Of a stretch of DNA of 64,000 nucleotides, positions 46,931 through 60,800 are shown piece by piece (the stretch's first letter is position 1; each line of letters begins with the position of its first letter). Below the pieces are notes generated by a model, which saw only the letters and a list, made by a program, of their open reading frames with translations, ran no database searches and was not told where the DNA came from. Origin of the DNA: Periconia sp. R9002 (Eukaryota; Ascomycota; Dothideomycetes; Pleosporales; Periconiaceae); NCBI GenBank assembly GCA_023627715.1, contig JAMAHW010000037.1, positions 1 to 64,000 on the forward strand, in the 5' to 3' direction. The translations under genes and the position numbers were made by a program.

Positions 46931-49683
46931 TCTCATGTATTTAAGTCTCGACTGGGCATACAATTTGTTATGAGATCAAAGAGAGGACTGAGACGTTTCT
47001 TGGGTGCTAAGTTTGCGTGTAATGCACCCCATGTATGTTACTTCGAGATCCCCGTTTTGCGAAGATTGTGAACCTCTATCATCGAGTATAACTTATGTAA
47101 AGAACTTAACTATGACAGCTTGAAAATACATTGTTGATAATAGAGTACCAACAGCAGGTACAATATAATCGTTGCAGAGTATTGAATTGTCGCGGTAAAG
47201 GCAGTGAAAGTTTGCAATAACGTTCTCGGTCAGGACAGGCACACAGGTAAATTCAATTCTCTGTATGGTGTCAGTCTTTAGGATGTGATTCTTGTTTTAT
47301 GTTCCATTTTTTTGAACTGTTCGAAAAGGTTCTATCCAGACAAAAACAAACAACCCGAAAATGAGTGGCAGAAAGGGTTGAACAGACTTATCTACTAAAC
47401 TTAGAGCAGATATATGAAACTCTGCCGTAACCCCATTATTTACAATTCCAGATTACGAACTCCACCAGACCCTGCATCAAAAGAAGGTCGGCATTTCTTT
47501 TTTAGGGCATAGCAATTCGGTAATGCATCTAGAAGATGCTCTAACGAACGCTGAGTTGTGCAACGGTGTTCACTTGTCACCTTTTTTACTGCTTGTATCA
47601 TGATCGCTAATTGATGAAACAGTGAAGTTAACTGATGGGATTCTAAGGCTGATGGTTCGGGTTCGAGCTTCGTTTTAGCTACGATGAGCTGCTTGTGTGA
47701 TGCACGTTATTGTCTCTAAGAAATCCACTATTCAATTTATTCAGGCTAGAATGAATGGCTTTCACCTTCCGGATCCGACAGGTTCAACCGTTTAGCGGTT
47801 TCCAACAACTTGGCTACCCTAATGTGTCGCAAAAGGAAGCATATCCTCGGAACAACGATGGCATGAGTCGGGAAATGGATGATCTGTTTCCCTCAAAGGA
47901 TAGTGATGAGTGGGAAAGCGATGCGACTATTCGTGCATCGGTCGACGAAATCCCGACTGTTTCTCTAGCGTTTTTGAAAGTGAGGTTCGTTAGGGTCAGG
48001 CAGCCAATGTTTACAAATTTGTAGCCCTCCATTCGTGTTGATCAGCGACTAAACCCCGCACCCCAGGTTGCAGGTCAAGCGGGATACAACAGAGAATGGG
48101 GCCAATCTCCAGCTCTAGTGAAATGAAGAATTGGCATTTGCTAGTCGCTATACCCAACAAGATCATGATACGTCATCTGTCGTTTTCTGACTCCCGGTTT
48201 GTATTCTAGAAGCCCACTTTCAATTTTAGGCTAAAAAAAAGTAATGCGGTGCACTGCTCAATTGGAAACCAGTTACTACTCCTTGCCTAAGGATTCCAGG
48301 CAATTTCCACGCATTCCAAAATCTGTAGTTTCTTTTTAAGGATAGTTTCGTTTCAGTAATGCTAAAGGGCAAGTGGCCCGACAGGTGGTGCCCTACAAGG
48401 CCGCCAGAAAACAAAATTGTCTACTATTAATTTCTACCAAGCGCCATTTCGCACAGCAATGAATCACCGCCTGTTTTAACAGTAATGATGTTGAATGAGG
48501 ACGGCAGAGTGTGATGAAAACTGGAAACGAATCCCTGTCGCAACCAAATATACGGTTCTGTCAATTTTCGCAATGTCAAATTTCTTGTGGCAAGAATCGG
48601 GCCTTTCAGAGCCTAAACACACAAGATAATTTGGCAATCTCAGCCAAGCATGTATTTCTCCATTGTGTGCAGTCAAGCATTCATTACCGTCACAGATTGA
48701 AAACTGTTCCTTAACGAAATGTTTGGCTTCCGGCTTGGCTGAATGAGATCTTAGTCAACTTAGGAGGCTACAGCCTCTGGAACAAGAGGTCTTTGAGAAA
48801 AGCGGGTTCTCCTGGAGCTTGGCAAGCTTAATTTGCTTTGGCTTCTTTTCAAGCAATGGCAGAGCGACTTTCTGCCCTTAAAGATATCGTACATTAGCGC
48901 TCGGTTCAAGACTTTCTGGTCTTAGCGTTCACCTTCAATGTGGTACATTGCATGGACAATAACTGCCGAATCATTCTATGTGAACACGCAATCCTTGACA
49001 GGTCCAATGACACTCTGTTATCGGGTGCTCATGTCGGCATGACGCGAATCAATAGTCAAATCGTCCTGGCTTGGTCTAGTGAACAAGCAAACGCCTCGAG
49101 ACTTGATTTTTGCCGAGGCCGCAGAGCCGCATAGAATAGCGCTGACGCTACAAACCCCTGACCCACATAACGCCTCAACGTGCTGCAACTTCCTACTGAA
49201 TTTTATCATCATTCTACTCGGATATAACTCAAGCTCCGAAATATTGCCACCGCTACCACAATGCCACCGAATGCCCGCAAAGCACAGACGAATCTGTGGA
49301 GCGTTTCACCGGTGCGGCACGATGATAGGATATCGAGCGATTTCGGAGCAAGGGGCACTCTCGTATCTACGTTATCATCCTGGAGAATCTATCAAGGTTG
49401 TGGAGACTCCAAACATTTCTCTCAGTGTGGAGCACTTCGAGTGTGGAGATTCCAAGATCACGACCTACTAAGAATTTGACCGTGTGGAGAAGACCCGGAG
49501 TACAAGTAGGAGGACCCTGAGCTGTGTTTCTTCACTCCTTTCGTCTTCCTCGAAGTCATCCCATCTTGCGCTTCAGAGGTCTTTCCACTTTGAGTTCGGC
49601 TCAGACACTGCCTTGTGTTGCTACCTATAGTTACAACATCAGTGGTCAGAACTGCCTCTGGCCCCTTCAGCAACGCACTCAAT
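46931..49683. other. Gene-free intergenic stretch
   Basis: 2.75 kb between two plus-strand genes. The only frame with its own ATG worth naming is 47755-48024 (89 codons, acidic middle), which has no recognisable features. The last ~200 bases look like a CT-rich leader of the sugar transporter. Confidence 0.5.
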
Positions 49684-51476
49684 ATGGGGTTCACCGGGAA
49701 ATCCCTTCAGATGGCCCAGCTGATGCTGGTAGTCATGCCTGCATTCGTCCTTTTTGGCTACAACCAATCTGGCGTTGGAGGCCTTCTCTCTCTCTCGGAC
49801 TGGACGGCCACCTTTCCTCAAATAGACACTGTGTAAGTACACCCCATTCATGAAGGTTATCGAACTGTCATATAATGCAATATTCTCACATTATGATAAC
49901 CCATACTTCTAAATTTTTGGAACGACACTGATTTTTTGATGCAATAGGCATGCTAAAGGAGCTGAGAAAAGCCACAAGTCTACCGTGCAGGGAGCGGTTG
50001 TATCTACATTCACGATTGGGGCTCTCTGTGGTGCTCTATTGACTACCTGGATCGGAGATGTTTTTGGACGTCGCAAAATTGTTTTCGCGGCGGCCATACT
50101 CACCCTCATCGGCGAGATCCTTCAATGTACCTCCTTCCACATTGCTCAGTTTATTGTGGGTAGATACATTTTAGGCGCTGGCGTCGGAGCTCTGAGTGCC
50201 ACAGTGCCCGTCTGGCAATCGGAGTGCTCCTCCTCCAAGAACCGAGGTAAACATGTCGTTCTTGACGGATGTTTCATCAGTTTGGGATATCTCTTGGAAG
50301 CATGGATCAACCTTGGATTCTATGAGCAGAACAACCTTCCTCTCCAATGGCGACTGCCCCTCGCGATTCCTTGCGTCATATCTCTGGTACCCATAAGTGC
50401 CACTTTCCTCATTCCGGAATCCCCCCGATGGCTAGTCAACAAGGGGCGTGTGGAGGAAGCACGTACGAGCTTGTCCGCATTCCGCGGACTAGACCTGGAG
50501 CACCCAGACGTTTCGGCAGAGATCACCGGCATCGAGCTTGCCTTGGAGGAAACAGGCCGCAGTGCGGCAAAGATGAGCGACATCTTCACAAACGGCAAAG
50601 ACAAGCTGTTTTACCGCTTCACCCTTTGCATCATTTTGCAATTCCTGCAGCAAATGTGCGGAAGCAACCTCATATCCACATACTCTACGGTAAGTTCCAC
50701 TTCAACGAGTTTGGTAGCACTGAAGCTCATCCGTACCACAGATCATTTTCCAGCAAGGTCTTGGCTTGGACGGTGAGACATCGCGTGCTCTATCTGGTGG
50801 CACACTCACATGGAAGTTCCTGTCCTGCTTCGTAGCATTCTTTACCATCGACCGATTCGGACGCCGTAAGCTCTTCATCTTTAGCGGCGCCGGCATGGCA
50901 TCTTGCATGTTGGCACTCGCTGTAGCATCAAGCTACCCCAAGACAAACCATCCTGCGCAAATTGTATCCGCGCTGTTCGTGTTCCTGTTCAACTTCTTCA
51001 TTCCCATCGGCTTCCTGGGAGCCAATTTCTTGTACTGCACCGAGGTTGCACCCACAAGACTGCGTGTTCCCATGGCCGGTATCTCCACAGCAAATCACTG
51101 GCTGTGGAACTTTGTCGTAAGTCTCCTCTCGTGTACTGTGACGTTACGAATGTTCCCAATGAGATATTCCAACGAGAAACCGCTAACACTGAATCTTCAG
51201 GTAAACATGATAACGCCCGTTGCAATCGAAACGATCGGCTGGAAGTATTACATCCTCTACCTCGTCATCTCTGCATGCATCATTCCCGTCGTGTTCTTGT
51301 TCTACCCAGAGACCATGGGTCGCAGCTTGGAAGAGCTCGAGATGATGTTTGTCGAAACCAAGTCCATCTTCGGTGTTGTTCGCGAGTCCAAGAAACCAAT
51401 GACCGGTAATCTGTTGTCTGAGCAGGCAATGGCCAAGAACGAGAAGTCTATCGAGGAGGAGGAATACGCCGCGTGA
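49684..51476 (+). CDS. MFS sugar porter (hexose/lactose permease-like)
   Basis: Predicted 513-aa plasma-membrane transporter of the sugar porter family. Exons 49684-49832, 49948-50689, 50742-51116, 51201-51476. Motifs: F-G-Y-N-Q-S-G-V-G-G in helix 1, G-D-V-F-G-R-R-K in the loop after helix 2, R-Y-I-L-G-A-G-V-G in helix 4, P-V-W-Q-S-E, P-E-S-P-R-W-L before the central loop, Q-F-L-Q-Q-M-C-G in helix 7, D-R-F-G-R-R-K in the second half, and P-E-T-M-G-R-S-L-E-E at the end of helix 12. The second-helix-half Asn-rich and Q-Q motifs indicate a sugar substrate, but hexose, disaccharide or acidic sugar cannot be told apart. It is the second gene downstream of the HET gene and 2.75 kb past the TauD-type gene. 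Confidence 0.93.
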
Positions 51477-52008
51477 TGGTTCGCAAAAATGAGATAATGA
51501 ATAATGATTAGAGCGAAGATTCACGCTGAAAAATGACTATACGTTGATGTTTGAGTAACTAGCAAGATTGTGGAAGTATATATTTCTACCTTGTCACGAC
51601 GCACCCGAAACTACCCGATGTGTCTTCAACACATGAATCTCCATGTCTGTGTAAAAGTGGGTTGGTATGAAAATTTGCGTGCACAGACCCGAATCAATCC
51701 GAAATATATCGTCCTATATATCCACTTTTGTCTCATGGTGGTTTCTCATTTGTCTAGAATTGAAGATTGCAACAAAACTACGCGGTATATTGTCGTTGTC
51801 TTCGTAGAAGTCGGAAGACTCTTCCGAATAATCACGAGAATTCTATGATTAACTGCTACGGATTTAGATCTTTACAGGGCAAAATCTTTATAGTTATAGC
51901 ATTTTAATCTGTTTTAGTATGCTAATTCTGCCACTTTATATTGTTTCTAAATGGTACTAAGTCGCGTTAAATGTGTTCTAGTCAACTATTAAAAGATAGA
52001 AAAAGCAA
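51477..52008. other. Flank between sugar porter and transposon
   Basis: 530 bp of AT-rich sequence including the 3' end of the sugar porter gene. No other feature. Confidence 0.4.
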
Positions 52009-52010
52009 TA

Positions 52011-52078
52011 ACGTACTCTACAGGTGAGTCACTACTATAGGCGAGTCGCTAGGGCCTACTAAGACCCTACTAAAATTA
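52011..52078 (+). repeat. Left terminal inverted repeat of the transposon
   Basis: 68 bp beginning ACGTACTCTAC. It pairs with 53815-53882 in inverse orientation with four transition mismatches, at repeat positions 12, 21, 28 and 37. Confidence 0.9.
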
Positions 52079-52289
52079 CGGTAGCCTTCTATAATCTACT
52101 ATACCTCCCTATAGTATACCTAAAATAACGTTAAACAAATTAGATATATAGCTTACTCTCTAAGCTTTAAATTAAGACGCGTTTCTTAGTATTAACAAAG
52201 CTATAAGATTATATAAAGTACTATAAAAGACGCTAGCTAATTAATACGCTAAAAAGCTCTCTTAACGTAATTATACACCTAATTTAATA

Positions 52290-53730
52290 AAACTTTTAAA
52301 GATAGAAGAAAAAGTAATTATTAAGTATATCTTTAAGCTAAATGCGTAAGAGTTTCCCTCTTAGCTTACTACTATTAAAGATATAGCTAATTCTTTACTT
52401 ACTAAGCGCTACTAAGACCTAGTAGGTATTAACTAACTAAATACTTTTATAAAGCAGAGACTAAAGTTTAAAGTTAAGTTTAATTAGAAGTATAACTATT
52501 TATAAGCCTAATATAAAGATCTAAAGCTTATTTAGGGTTAGTTCTAGCTTATATAGAATATAAAAGTAAAGTATAGTATTACTAATAATAACACCTATAA
52601 TTTTAATAAAACTAGCTTTATAATAGATATTATATTAATAAGAGCTATAGTTACTAGGTCTAAGAAACGCTATAAGCTAAAATAGGTCTAGCTAGGTAAT
52701 TATAAATAAACTATAGTTATCTAAGCTATTAGTGTAATAAGCGAAGTAATCCTACTATTTATTATCTTTATAGGTAAGTACTACTTTTTAGCGTAGTACT
52801 AAGAATAGGATATCCCTCCTATATAGAGTATTACTATTACTAATAATAGCTAAACTATAAATAAAGCTAGTATTAAGTAGTTAGAGTACTTTAATAGGTA
52901 TACTAAGGGTCGTATTATTAGTACCTATTATATACTAATTTTAGATAGCTATAAGAGCTATAACTTACTTAAATTCTAGAAAATTTATAAAGAAAAGAAA
53001 ATTATTACTCTTTATATACCTCTATATTTATTACACCTACTTTAGCTACTAGATATAGGCTATTTTTCGCCTTTAAAGAAGGCGTATAGGTGCTAAGTTA
53101 AAAATCTTATACGTAATTATATTAACTATATTACTAAAATTAAGTTTTTATCTTACTTTAAGGTAGTATTTTATAACGTAATTACGAAGAGTAATATTAA
53201 AGGAAGTTTCTAAAGAGCTAGGTTAGTTTTATTTAATCTAGAGGTAGTAGTATTAAAGCTTAATATTTAATTACGCACACTAACACTATCTACTTTAGAT
53301 ATAGCTAATTAAGAGTTAAAAATACTAAGTAATATACTTAAATTTAGATTTTAGTTAACACTAGTAAAGTAGAGGATTAAAATATATATAAATAGCTCTC
53401 TAACCTTAATGCTTAATACAGTTAAAAAGCTTACTAAAAGTACTAAGCTTATAGCGTATTTTCTAGTGTTAATAACTAAGTGTAACGCTAAGCTTAAAGC
53501 TGTAAATAAAGTAGTAATAAAGCGTAAATTATATAAAAAAAAATAGATTTAGAAAAAAAGGACTTTAACTTTTAATAGAAGAGTACGTATAATAGCTTTA
53601 AAAAGCTTTAGTGCTTATAGTAATAGAAAAAAGGTAATAAAAAAAGTATAGGTTAAAAGAGGTAAGCCGCGTTAATAATACTGTAAACACTATAGTAAGC
53701 CTAGATATAATAAAGTAACCTATTAGAGTA
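52290..53730 (+). pseudogene. Relic pogo/Fot1-type transposase
   Basis: Translating the plus strand with its many TAA/TAG stops gives a recognisable pogo-type transposase: a CENP-B-like helix-turn-helix part around 52350-52510 (I-K-D-I-A-N-S-L-L then G-I-N-W-like and K-Y-N-Y), the first catalytic block Y-N-F-N-K-T-S-F near 52590 (D-E-T usually), the I-I-F-I-G-K-Y block near 52755, the second block L-D-S-Y-K-S near 52940, and I-I-T-L-Y-I-P followed by S-P-L-K-K-A-Y around 53000-53090. The C-terminal basic tail is traceable to about 53730. Stops fall mostly where CAA, CAG, CGA or TGG would be expected, as RIP produces. The ends are approximate and the gene is dead. Confidence 0.8.
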
Positions 53731-53814
53731 ATAGTAATACTACTATAGAATAGACTATAATATAGTATATTACTATAAACTATAGTAGTTTACTATAGTT
53801 TACTATAAATTATT

Positions 53815-53882
53815 TAATTTTAGTAGGGTCTTAGTAGGCCCTAGCAACTCGCCTGTAGTAGCGACTCACCCGTAGAGTACGT
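53815..53882 (-). repeat. Right terminal inverted repeat of the transposon
   Basis: Reverse complement of the left repeat at 52011-52078 with four transition differences; followed by the TA target duplication at 53883-53884. Confidence 0.9.
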
Positions 53883-53884
53883 TA

Positions 53885-56800
53885 TAACTTTATTTTCTAA
53901 AATTCTATTCTGCCTTTACAGTTCCTAGTATTGTCTTGTTGGCTAATTCGGCCTGCGAAAGAGAAGTCGCGAGCGTAACGGGCTAGGCCTTCACCTCTTA
54001 ATCACGAGTCATAGATAGAAGATCTAACGGTCTTTGCCAAACTCGCTTTAACAATGCTTGGTAATACCTAGTAAGGCTGTCAAGATCTCTTATCTACCTG
54101 TTTCATCGATCCAGGCTCTCCACTTTTGCCCCAAAGAAAATTTCTTCAGTAGCTTTCGGAGCACGATGTGGGTCACACAGCTAGTATGTCTGCAGCGATA
54201 AGCAGAAAATGTCTGACCGGTTGTCAAATGCCACGGCATTCAGATAAAGTGAGTCATTTTTACGCTTCTATCTTCTCGCACCCGTGAAAAGACTCACATT
54301 GCAAAGTGAGAGTGACATCCGATTACGGCTTCATAATTTTCGGAGGCTGTATTTCCCTATCTGTACCATGAGAGGGCAATGATATTCGAACGACTAATGT
54401 TATTATAGCTATGTAAGCTGTAAGTCCCGACCTTGGGTCTACAACTCAAGTGACAAACCTAGTCATGTACTAGCTCGTGTTACGGATGTATGCATACGTG
54501 GTGATATCCATTGAAGACAACGTGATGTTCCTCGATTCCAATCGTTTCTATCTTGATATTGCTGCATGAAAAATAAATTGATACATCGTCGCGGAGTCAT
54601 TAGACTACTCGCGATATCAATACAGCAGAATGAGACAAGAAAGTTCTCAGCCACGACGTGCATACAGGTATTATTTCTTTGTGTATCACAGCCAATGGTG
54701 TTTCTTTACCACTCGTTCTATAAAATCAATAGTCTGAAAAAAATGCTGCTGTACTAATCGATCCGTCTCTTCATCTCCGGCTTTCTATTATTTGGGCAAG
54801 AGCTGCAGCATGCAGGTCGGCGAAGCATAGTCAGTTCAGGCGCCATTAGATCTCATCGATACGAGAGCCAAAGGCTATCTGCCAAGATTTTTGGGTGCCA
54901 ACAGCTGGCGACATAATAGTTCAAATTATGGTCAAGTGAGCGTTGCTTCGCAAAAAGAAAAATCTGCAACAAAACGGATTACTAAACGCGAGGTAAAAAG
55001 TTGGCAACGATCCATTGCAAGACAACGTAAAAAAAGAATCAGTCAACATCACACCGATGTCATATCACCGGAAGAATCGTATACGAATATAACTAACGAA
55101 GAAGAAGCAACTACTTCGTATTCGCGACTGCTGTACCTAACAGGTGAAATGAGCCGAATCGGTACCGCATGAATCCATGTGCAGCCTCTAGTAGGGATGG
55201 TCAAATGTGATATAATTATTTTTGTACATACCTATAAGTACAGTATGTACACGTGTTGCACCTGCACGTAAATACGATACCTGGTTAGGAATGCAACGCC
55301 CGTAGAATGGGAGCAATCAGTATAGTTCTTACTATATTAGAACTAGCTTATCACTATTACACAGACATACACTGCACACAGAAGATTACTCGTTTACGCG
55401 CAGTATATACATGTTTGGTATATGCGGTACATGTGTAGTGCCATCATTAGCGACATGCGTACGTACCCACATGAACGAGGCGCGAAACTGCAGTTGAAGT
55501 GACTATTGCGCACCAGGCCGTGTCGCATACTGTTCATGGCTAGTTCAGGGCGCGGATGCGCCGTTTATTCGCTATGTCTGGTCTGTTGAACCGCAGTACG
55601 GGTGGATGCTTCGTTGAGGGAGGTAAATGCGGCCACGCGCTCACCGATCCTGTGCGACCTGAGTATCGCCGACTGTCATTCGTATTCGTAGTTTGGCTTT
55701 TGGCTCTTGCAGATAGGCGTTCCGTGGAATCATTCCTTGATGTAGGTGTAATTGGGATGAAGGTGTGGGGGAAGGCCAAGAGGGGGAGAAATGGTGAAAA
55801 AGCAATGCCATATCCGTGTGACATGGGATTCCATGGTGATACTCAGATCTGGAGCATCCCGGCCTCGATATCGTTTATCTGTGTTGATCGACGAATAGTA
55901 ATTGAACATTTTTGAAACCTTTTAAGTGGTGGTTTGCCATGTTTCGCTCCCTCGCACAGCGTAGTTGCATGACACCTATGTACTTGCAAATCTCATCATG
56001 AACTCACTTTCCAGCTCGTTCGAAAGTCGGGGAGCCCGAACTTCGGCTCCATGTAGATTGAATGCAGTGAGAACTTACTCTAAAATTTTACCGAGGGACA
56101 TTGCGCTCGGCCTTTTGTCCCGTACGCATGGCTTCTCATATTTGCAGAAACTAACAATTAGTTTACCTACGCCCATGGCTTGATCTGGACAACTGTTTTG
56201 TCGAGTCTAAGTTCTGGGCGATACGATCATAACCCTGCTTGACGCATCTCAATAGAGAGTATATGTAAACATTTATTATATGCCGTTCTTACTATTAGGC
56301 TGGCTGCTCCGCATTGCAGATGCACGATGAATGGATAGGAAAAGATCCCGAACTACCAATAGAATACAAGTTCTCATCAAATCTCACGAATAGAATTTTA
56401 CACCTTCCCCTGGACCGTAGCATACTCATCGCACTCGTATCTGGGAAAAACGAAAATGTGTTGGAGATGCATTCGGAACTAGGAGCCGATGGGGTTGTGA
56501 TTAGATGTATTTACTTTTTGTCGGATAGGCATGGTGGCGAAACTGGCAGGTAGTACAAAAGGTGAGCCAAGGAGAAACTCGATCATGCAAGGGAGAATGG
56601 CGCAAATTAGCTGCATTAAGTGCGTCATTGGTAAGAAATACGATGCCGGATGCTACGTTGAGGAAGGAAGGGGCATGTCGTTTTCCCCGCGCGCGAATTT
56701 GCCGATACTTTCCTACTGCCATTGCGATGAGCACAGTGGAGCTATCGACTCCCCGAGCACAAATTCGGACGAACATTGACGAATAAAATTGCTGCTTTGT

Positions 56801-57845
56801 ATTTGATTTGGATATTCCGGATTGGCTTTGTAATCGAGATCTTCGATGATGGGCCCTTTAGCATAACTTTTCGGGGATATCTACTACCAAAGGTGCCTCA
56901 GCATAAAAATTTCGAACGTCCCGAGGACAGAAAACCGAGTAGCATCATCACATAGTATCGAAGTCATACTTTCACCCGTGCCGTTCAACGTGCAATTTCT
57001 CTCAGTATTAAGCCCAAAACTTATCTGTTATCCCAAAGATATCGAAATTTTCATTCTCATTTTGTACCAATCTTCAAACCCAACACCGACTTAGTTCGAT
57101 ATCTCGTGACTTCGATTTCATATCCTCCTAGGAAAGAATTATGTGAAACAATCAACTTACAGCCTTTGATTAGGGCATCTGGGTTTTGTGTAAAGAGCAA
57201 TGAAAATGATTGATAGCCCGTGCTACATCCGATTAGTGGTTTCTGGTATCTTCGGTGCTTGGTCATGGGTCATGGGTCATAATATGAGCGACGCCAGAGC
57301 GACACATCTCCGTAAAGTCATGCAATCATATATTGTATGGCGGAGTTACGCGTCCCGGTGATCTTCCCCATAGCTACTCGTGCACAGCGGCGGATCTGAT
57401 TAAGCAGGATGCCTCGACATGGACACGAACATCGAACACATACTATGGTTACGCCAAACATATAGTAACTTTGAAGTCCTAGATTTCAGCGTCAATCTTA
57501 TAAGATTATCTTTGTTTGACACCGCATGCGTACTATTGCAGGTCAGCTCATGATATGCACTCCCCGCCCTCACCCATAACACGAATAGATACGGACTATC
57601 ACATATGGTGGTGTACAGCGTAGTACGTCTAGCCTTGGCACTGAATAGCGTATCATTATGTAACAAAACCGAATCATTTTAGTTGAGCTATATTGCCTCC
57701 ATTATCTCGTTTAGGACGTCGATAGTCATGGCTGAGTAGTGACTGTTGAGTGGTCGGCCTTAGTTGTTTGGTAGACCTAGAGTAGAGCAAGAATTCGTCA
57801 AGAAATTGCATCACAAAACTCTATCACTTATCGTTATGTTCACAC
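53885..57845. other. Gene-free stretch right of the transposon
   Basis: 4.0 kb with no supported gene. Frames such as 54891-55172 (no ATG at its start) and 55556-55915 are short and unrecognisable. A direct repeat GGTCATG-GGTCATG lies at about 57262-57278. It ends with the 3' flank of the Zn2Cys6 gene. Confidence 0.5.
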
Positions 57846-60800
57846 CTAAGCTCTTGATCCTTGTTGTTCCCCTCCCACATCATTGACACTACTATAATAA
57901 GTAGGTGTTATTATGTTGTCGCTCTGTGCATCAGACGTACGATGCGGTTGATCATATTGCCAAGTATTCGTTGATGCAAGTCTTTGTGATAAAGGCGACA
58001 TATATATCGGATTCCCTTGATTAGCCATTCCCGAGTGATCGGGAACATTGGAGTCAAGAGCCGCGGACCGGACCGCCTCGAAAGGATGCAAAGTTGTATT
58101 CGGTGCGGACGTTGAACATACACTGATCTCGGGAAGAGCATGGAAGGGCGGTTGGGATTGTCCCCGATTCCCCTCATCTATCCTTGTATCCAGATTCTCG
58201 TCTCGCATTTGTTGGTGTTGGGTGCGACCAACAGATGAATGGACTTGCTGTGGCGAAATGTAAGATTGGTGCCGTAAGTGAGGCGAATGGATCTGATGAA
58301 GTGGACTGGAGAAAGTCGAATGTGGCGACGTCGAAAACATTGGACCCTGCGGCTGCGATGTTTGGTGTTCCTGCTGCTCGCGTGCGGGCGCTGCATCAAA
58401 CGTCGCGAATCTTGGTGGGGCCGATCCTGGCGTTGTCGTTGGCTGTTCCGAAGATCGACCAAACCTATCTCGTTCGCCCTGTTTTCTTACTACCTCCCCT
58501 TTCTCTTCATCCTGGACGAATCTATTCCGAGTTTTCTTCCATTCCTCCTTCTCCACGTTCCAGGCGAGTGGCTGAAATGCTTCTGGGATGAAACTTTGTA
58601 GTCCTGGATCCTCTAGAAGTAACATCCCCGTGTTTCCCATGACTGAATCTCGAAGCAATTTCTCGCGCGCAACGTTTGCCTCACTTTTAGATGTCGTGAC
58701 ACCGCGCGTCCCACCTGCAGTGCAACTTTCAGCTCTTTTCAATCCTTCCATATCGGAACTCTGGTCATTGCTGTGGTGATTCTGGTCTACCAACCGCTTC
58801 AACTGTGCCAAACCCCAGCTCACCCTCTCTACGGCCAATGTAGCAAGCTCATGGACACCATTGGTCTGCAATTGAACGAACACAACAAATGCTCTCTCAA
58901 CTTGCTTGATATATGTGAGATCGCCAGTCTCCATTGCATCAAGAAGCAGTATCATGCTAGAATTGAATGCCTGCTGACACACGGTCCAACAGATGAGCGC
59001 TGCGGGAATACGAGTGTGGAAGAAAAGGAATGCTGTCAGGAGATCAAATGAGGATGAAAGAACTAGCTCGCGACCCCGGAGTGGCGATTGGGATGGAGCA
59101 GGTGATGAAGCTGTCGGGTTGAAATGGGAAGACACCTTGCGCGGGCTACTGTGCTTTTCGATCCGTTGCCGGTTCAGTAAAATCAAATATGTATGCGTTT
59201 TACAATAGAACACTAGATAACTTAGTATCTATATCGAAATGTTGTTCATGGATACATGCGAGGACTTACAGGCAGCCATAGTGCAAAGTGGCCACTCAGG
59301 TATATCCGTCGTGTCGTCCAACCACGATGCATCAAATTGTAGCATTTCTGGCATTGTCTCGAGAAGGCCTTTCAGCAGATCGGTGAACTCGTCGATTTTA
59401 GTATTCTTAAGACGGTCGCTACTCAGTATCTGCCTTGTTAATATGGTAAATTGATTTACAAATTCTCCAAACCTCAACATTCGTGGGTCTGTTGTGAGCT
59501 CATAGGGGGGGGGACAATCCCCAATTCCACTAATACCTAGCGGCCGTCCCAGGGTCATAGAAAACTCCTGATCCATATGTAATATCCACCACCATAGCGT
59601 CTGACGAATAAAGCATTCTCTCTGCGTGGGCGGCGAAGGATCGAGATACTTTGGATGCCGATGCAGTCCCATCGAATGAGCCAAGCGGATGGTGGTCCCG
59701 AATAATGTCCAAGCATCCAAAAACCTCCCACTATTGGTCAAGAATGGACTTATCATTATAAGTGTTTGAATCCCAAGGAGTGTCGGCTTGTGCATGAAAG
59801 ATGCCACGCGTAAGGCTTGCATAGCTGCAGCAACTTATGGAGTGTTAGCCACAGATTTCCAATAGGGATAAGACAACTGACTGTATACGTCTCCTTTGCG
59901 AAACGTTTGATGCGTCGTTTCCGCTTGCCATTTCCCGTCGGATTTATCCCATGCTGAATGCTGAGAACCTAAGGCCAAGGCCGCAAACAATAAGGCTAGC
60001 ATGTCCGGACACATATGGGCGTTTTTCATCGGATCTGCGAGGAACCTCTCCACTTCGCTCTTGGTGATTTCAATAGGGATATACGGGAACGCGCAGATGT
60101 GCACTCTCTTTTCGAACCACTCGAGATCTTGGAAGAACTCATCCCTTGCTTCCTCTAACCGGAGGCACCTCAGTAACTCGGGTATGCAGCTGTCAGGGGT
60201 AGGGGCGAACATGGTGGGAAATGGGTGAGGCGGTGGAACTCTGTTCGCATACATTTCCGAACCACGGGGCATCAGATGGACCAAAGATTGGGCGGATACC
60301 GATGTGAGATTAATGCTGGCGAACTGGATTTCCGTCAACTTCGATTGATACATATGCGCATACATCTCACATCTGTAATCACGTTGGCAAGTCCTGGGCT
60401 ACCAAAATATAGGCTGTCTGACCATTCGGAGCCTTGAAATCGACGCTGTCGCGCGACGCGGCGCTTCTGCGTTGCGGTGGCCTGGCGACCTCCCCAATAA
60501 GAATGAGGAGATGCTGCTCCGGATTCATCATCTTCGGCGGAAGCTTTGTTAGCACGTAATCTCTCTTTCAGGCGGAGATTCTCTGCACGAAGCTTCCGGA
60601 GTTCATAAGACTGTTGAATAGGGGCATAATCGCCACCTTCTGCGACAAAATGACAATCCTTTGGAGCTCCACGGGCGCAACATGCCGAACATGGCTTTGT
60701 ACGATCGCACTATGCGAGATTAATCCACGTATGGGACCATAAAATGGAGTGATGTACAAAACTCACCTTCACCTTTCGCTCCCGGCACTTGGTACAAGAG

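Larger units (their letters stand above)
52011..53882 (+). mobile_element. Complete RIP-mutated Fot1/pogo-like (Tc1/mariner) DNA transposon
   Basis: A 1,872-bp element with 68-bp terminal inverted repeats, flanked on each side by TA (52009-52010 and 53883-53884), the target-site duplication of the Tc1/mariner superfamily. The interior is extremely AT-rich and TpA-rich with few CpA, and carries a relic transposase in the forward direction. The two termini differ at four positions, all transitions, as expected from RIP. The element sits between the sugar porter and a gene-free stretch and interrupts no recognisable gene. It is surely inactive. Confidence 0.9.

Noticed and set aside
47755..48024. 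89-codon ATG-started frame on plus
   Set aside because: Isolated, no family resemblance and no evident continuation by splicing; noted only in the spacer entry.
54891..55172. 93-codon basic frame on plus
   Set aside because: It starts at TTG, not ATG, and no upstream exon or homology is apparent.
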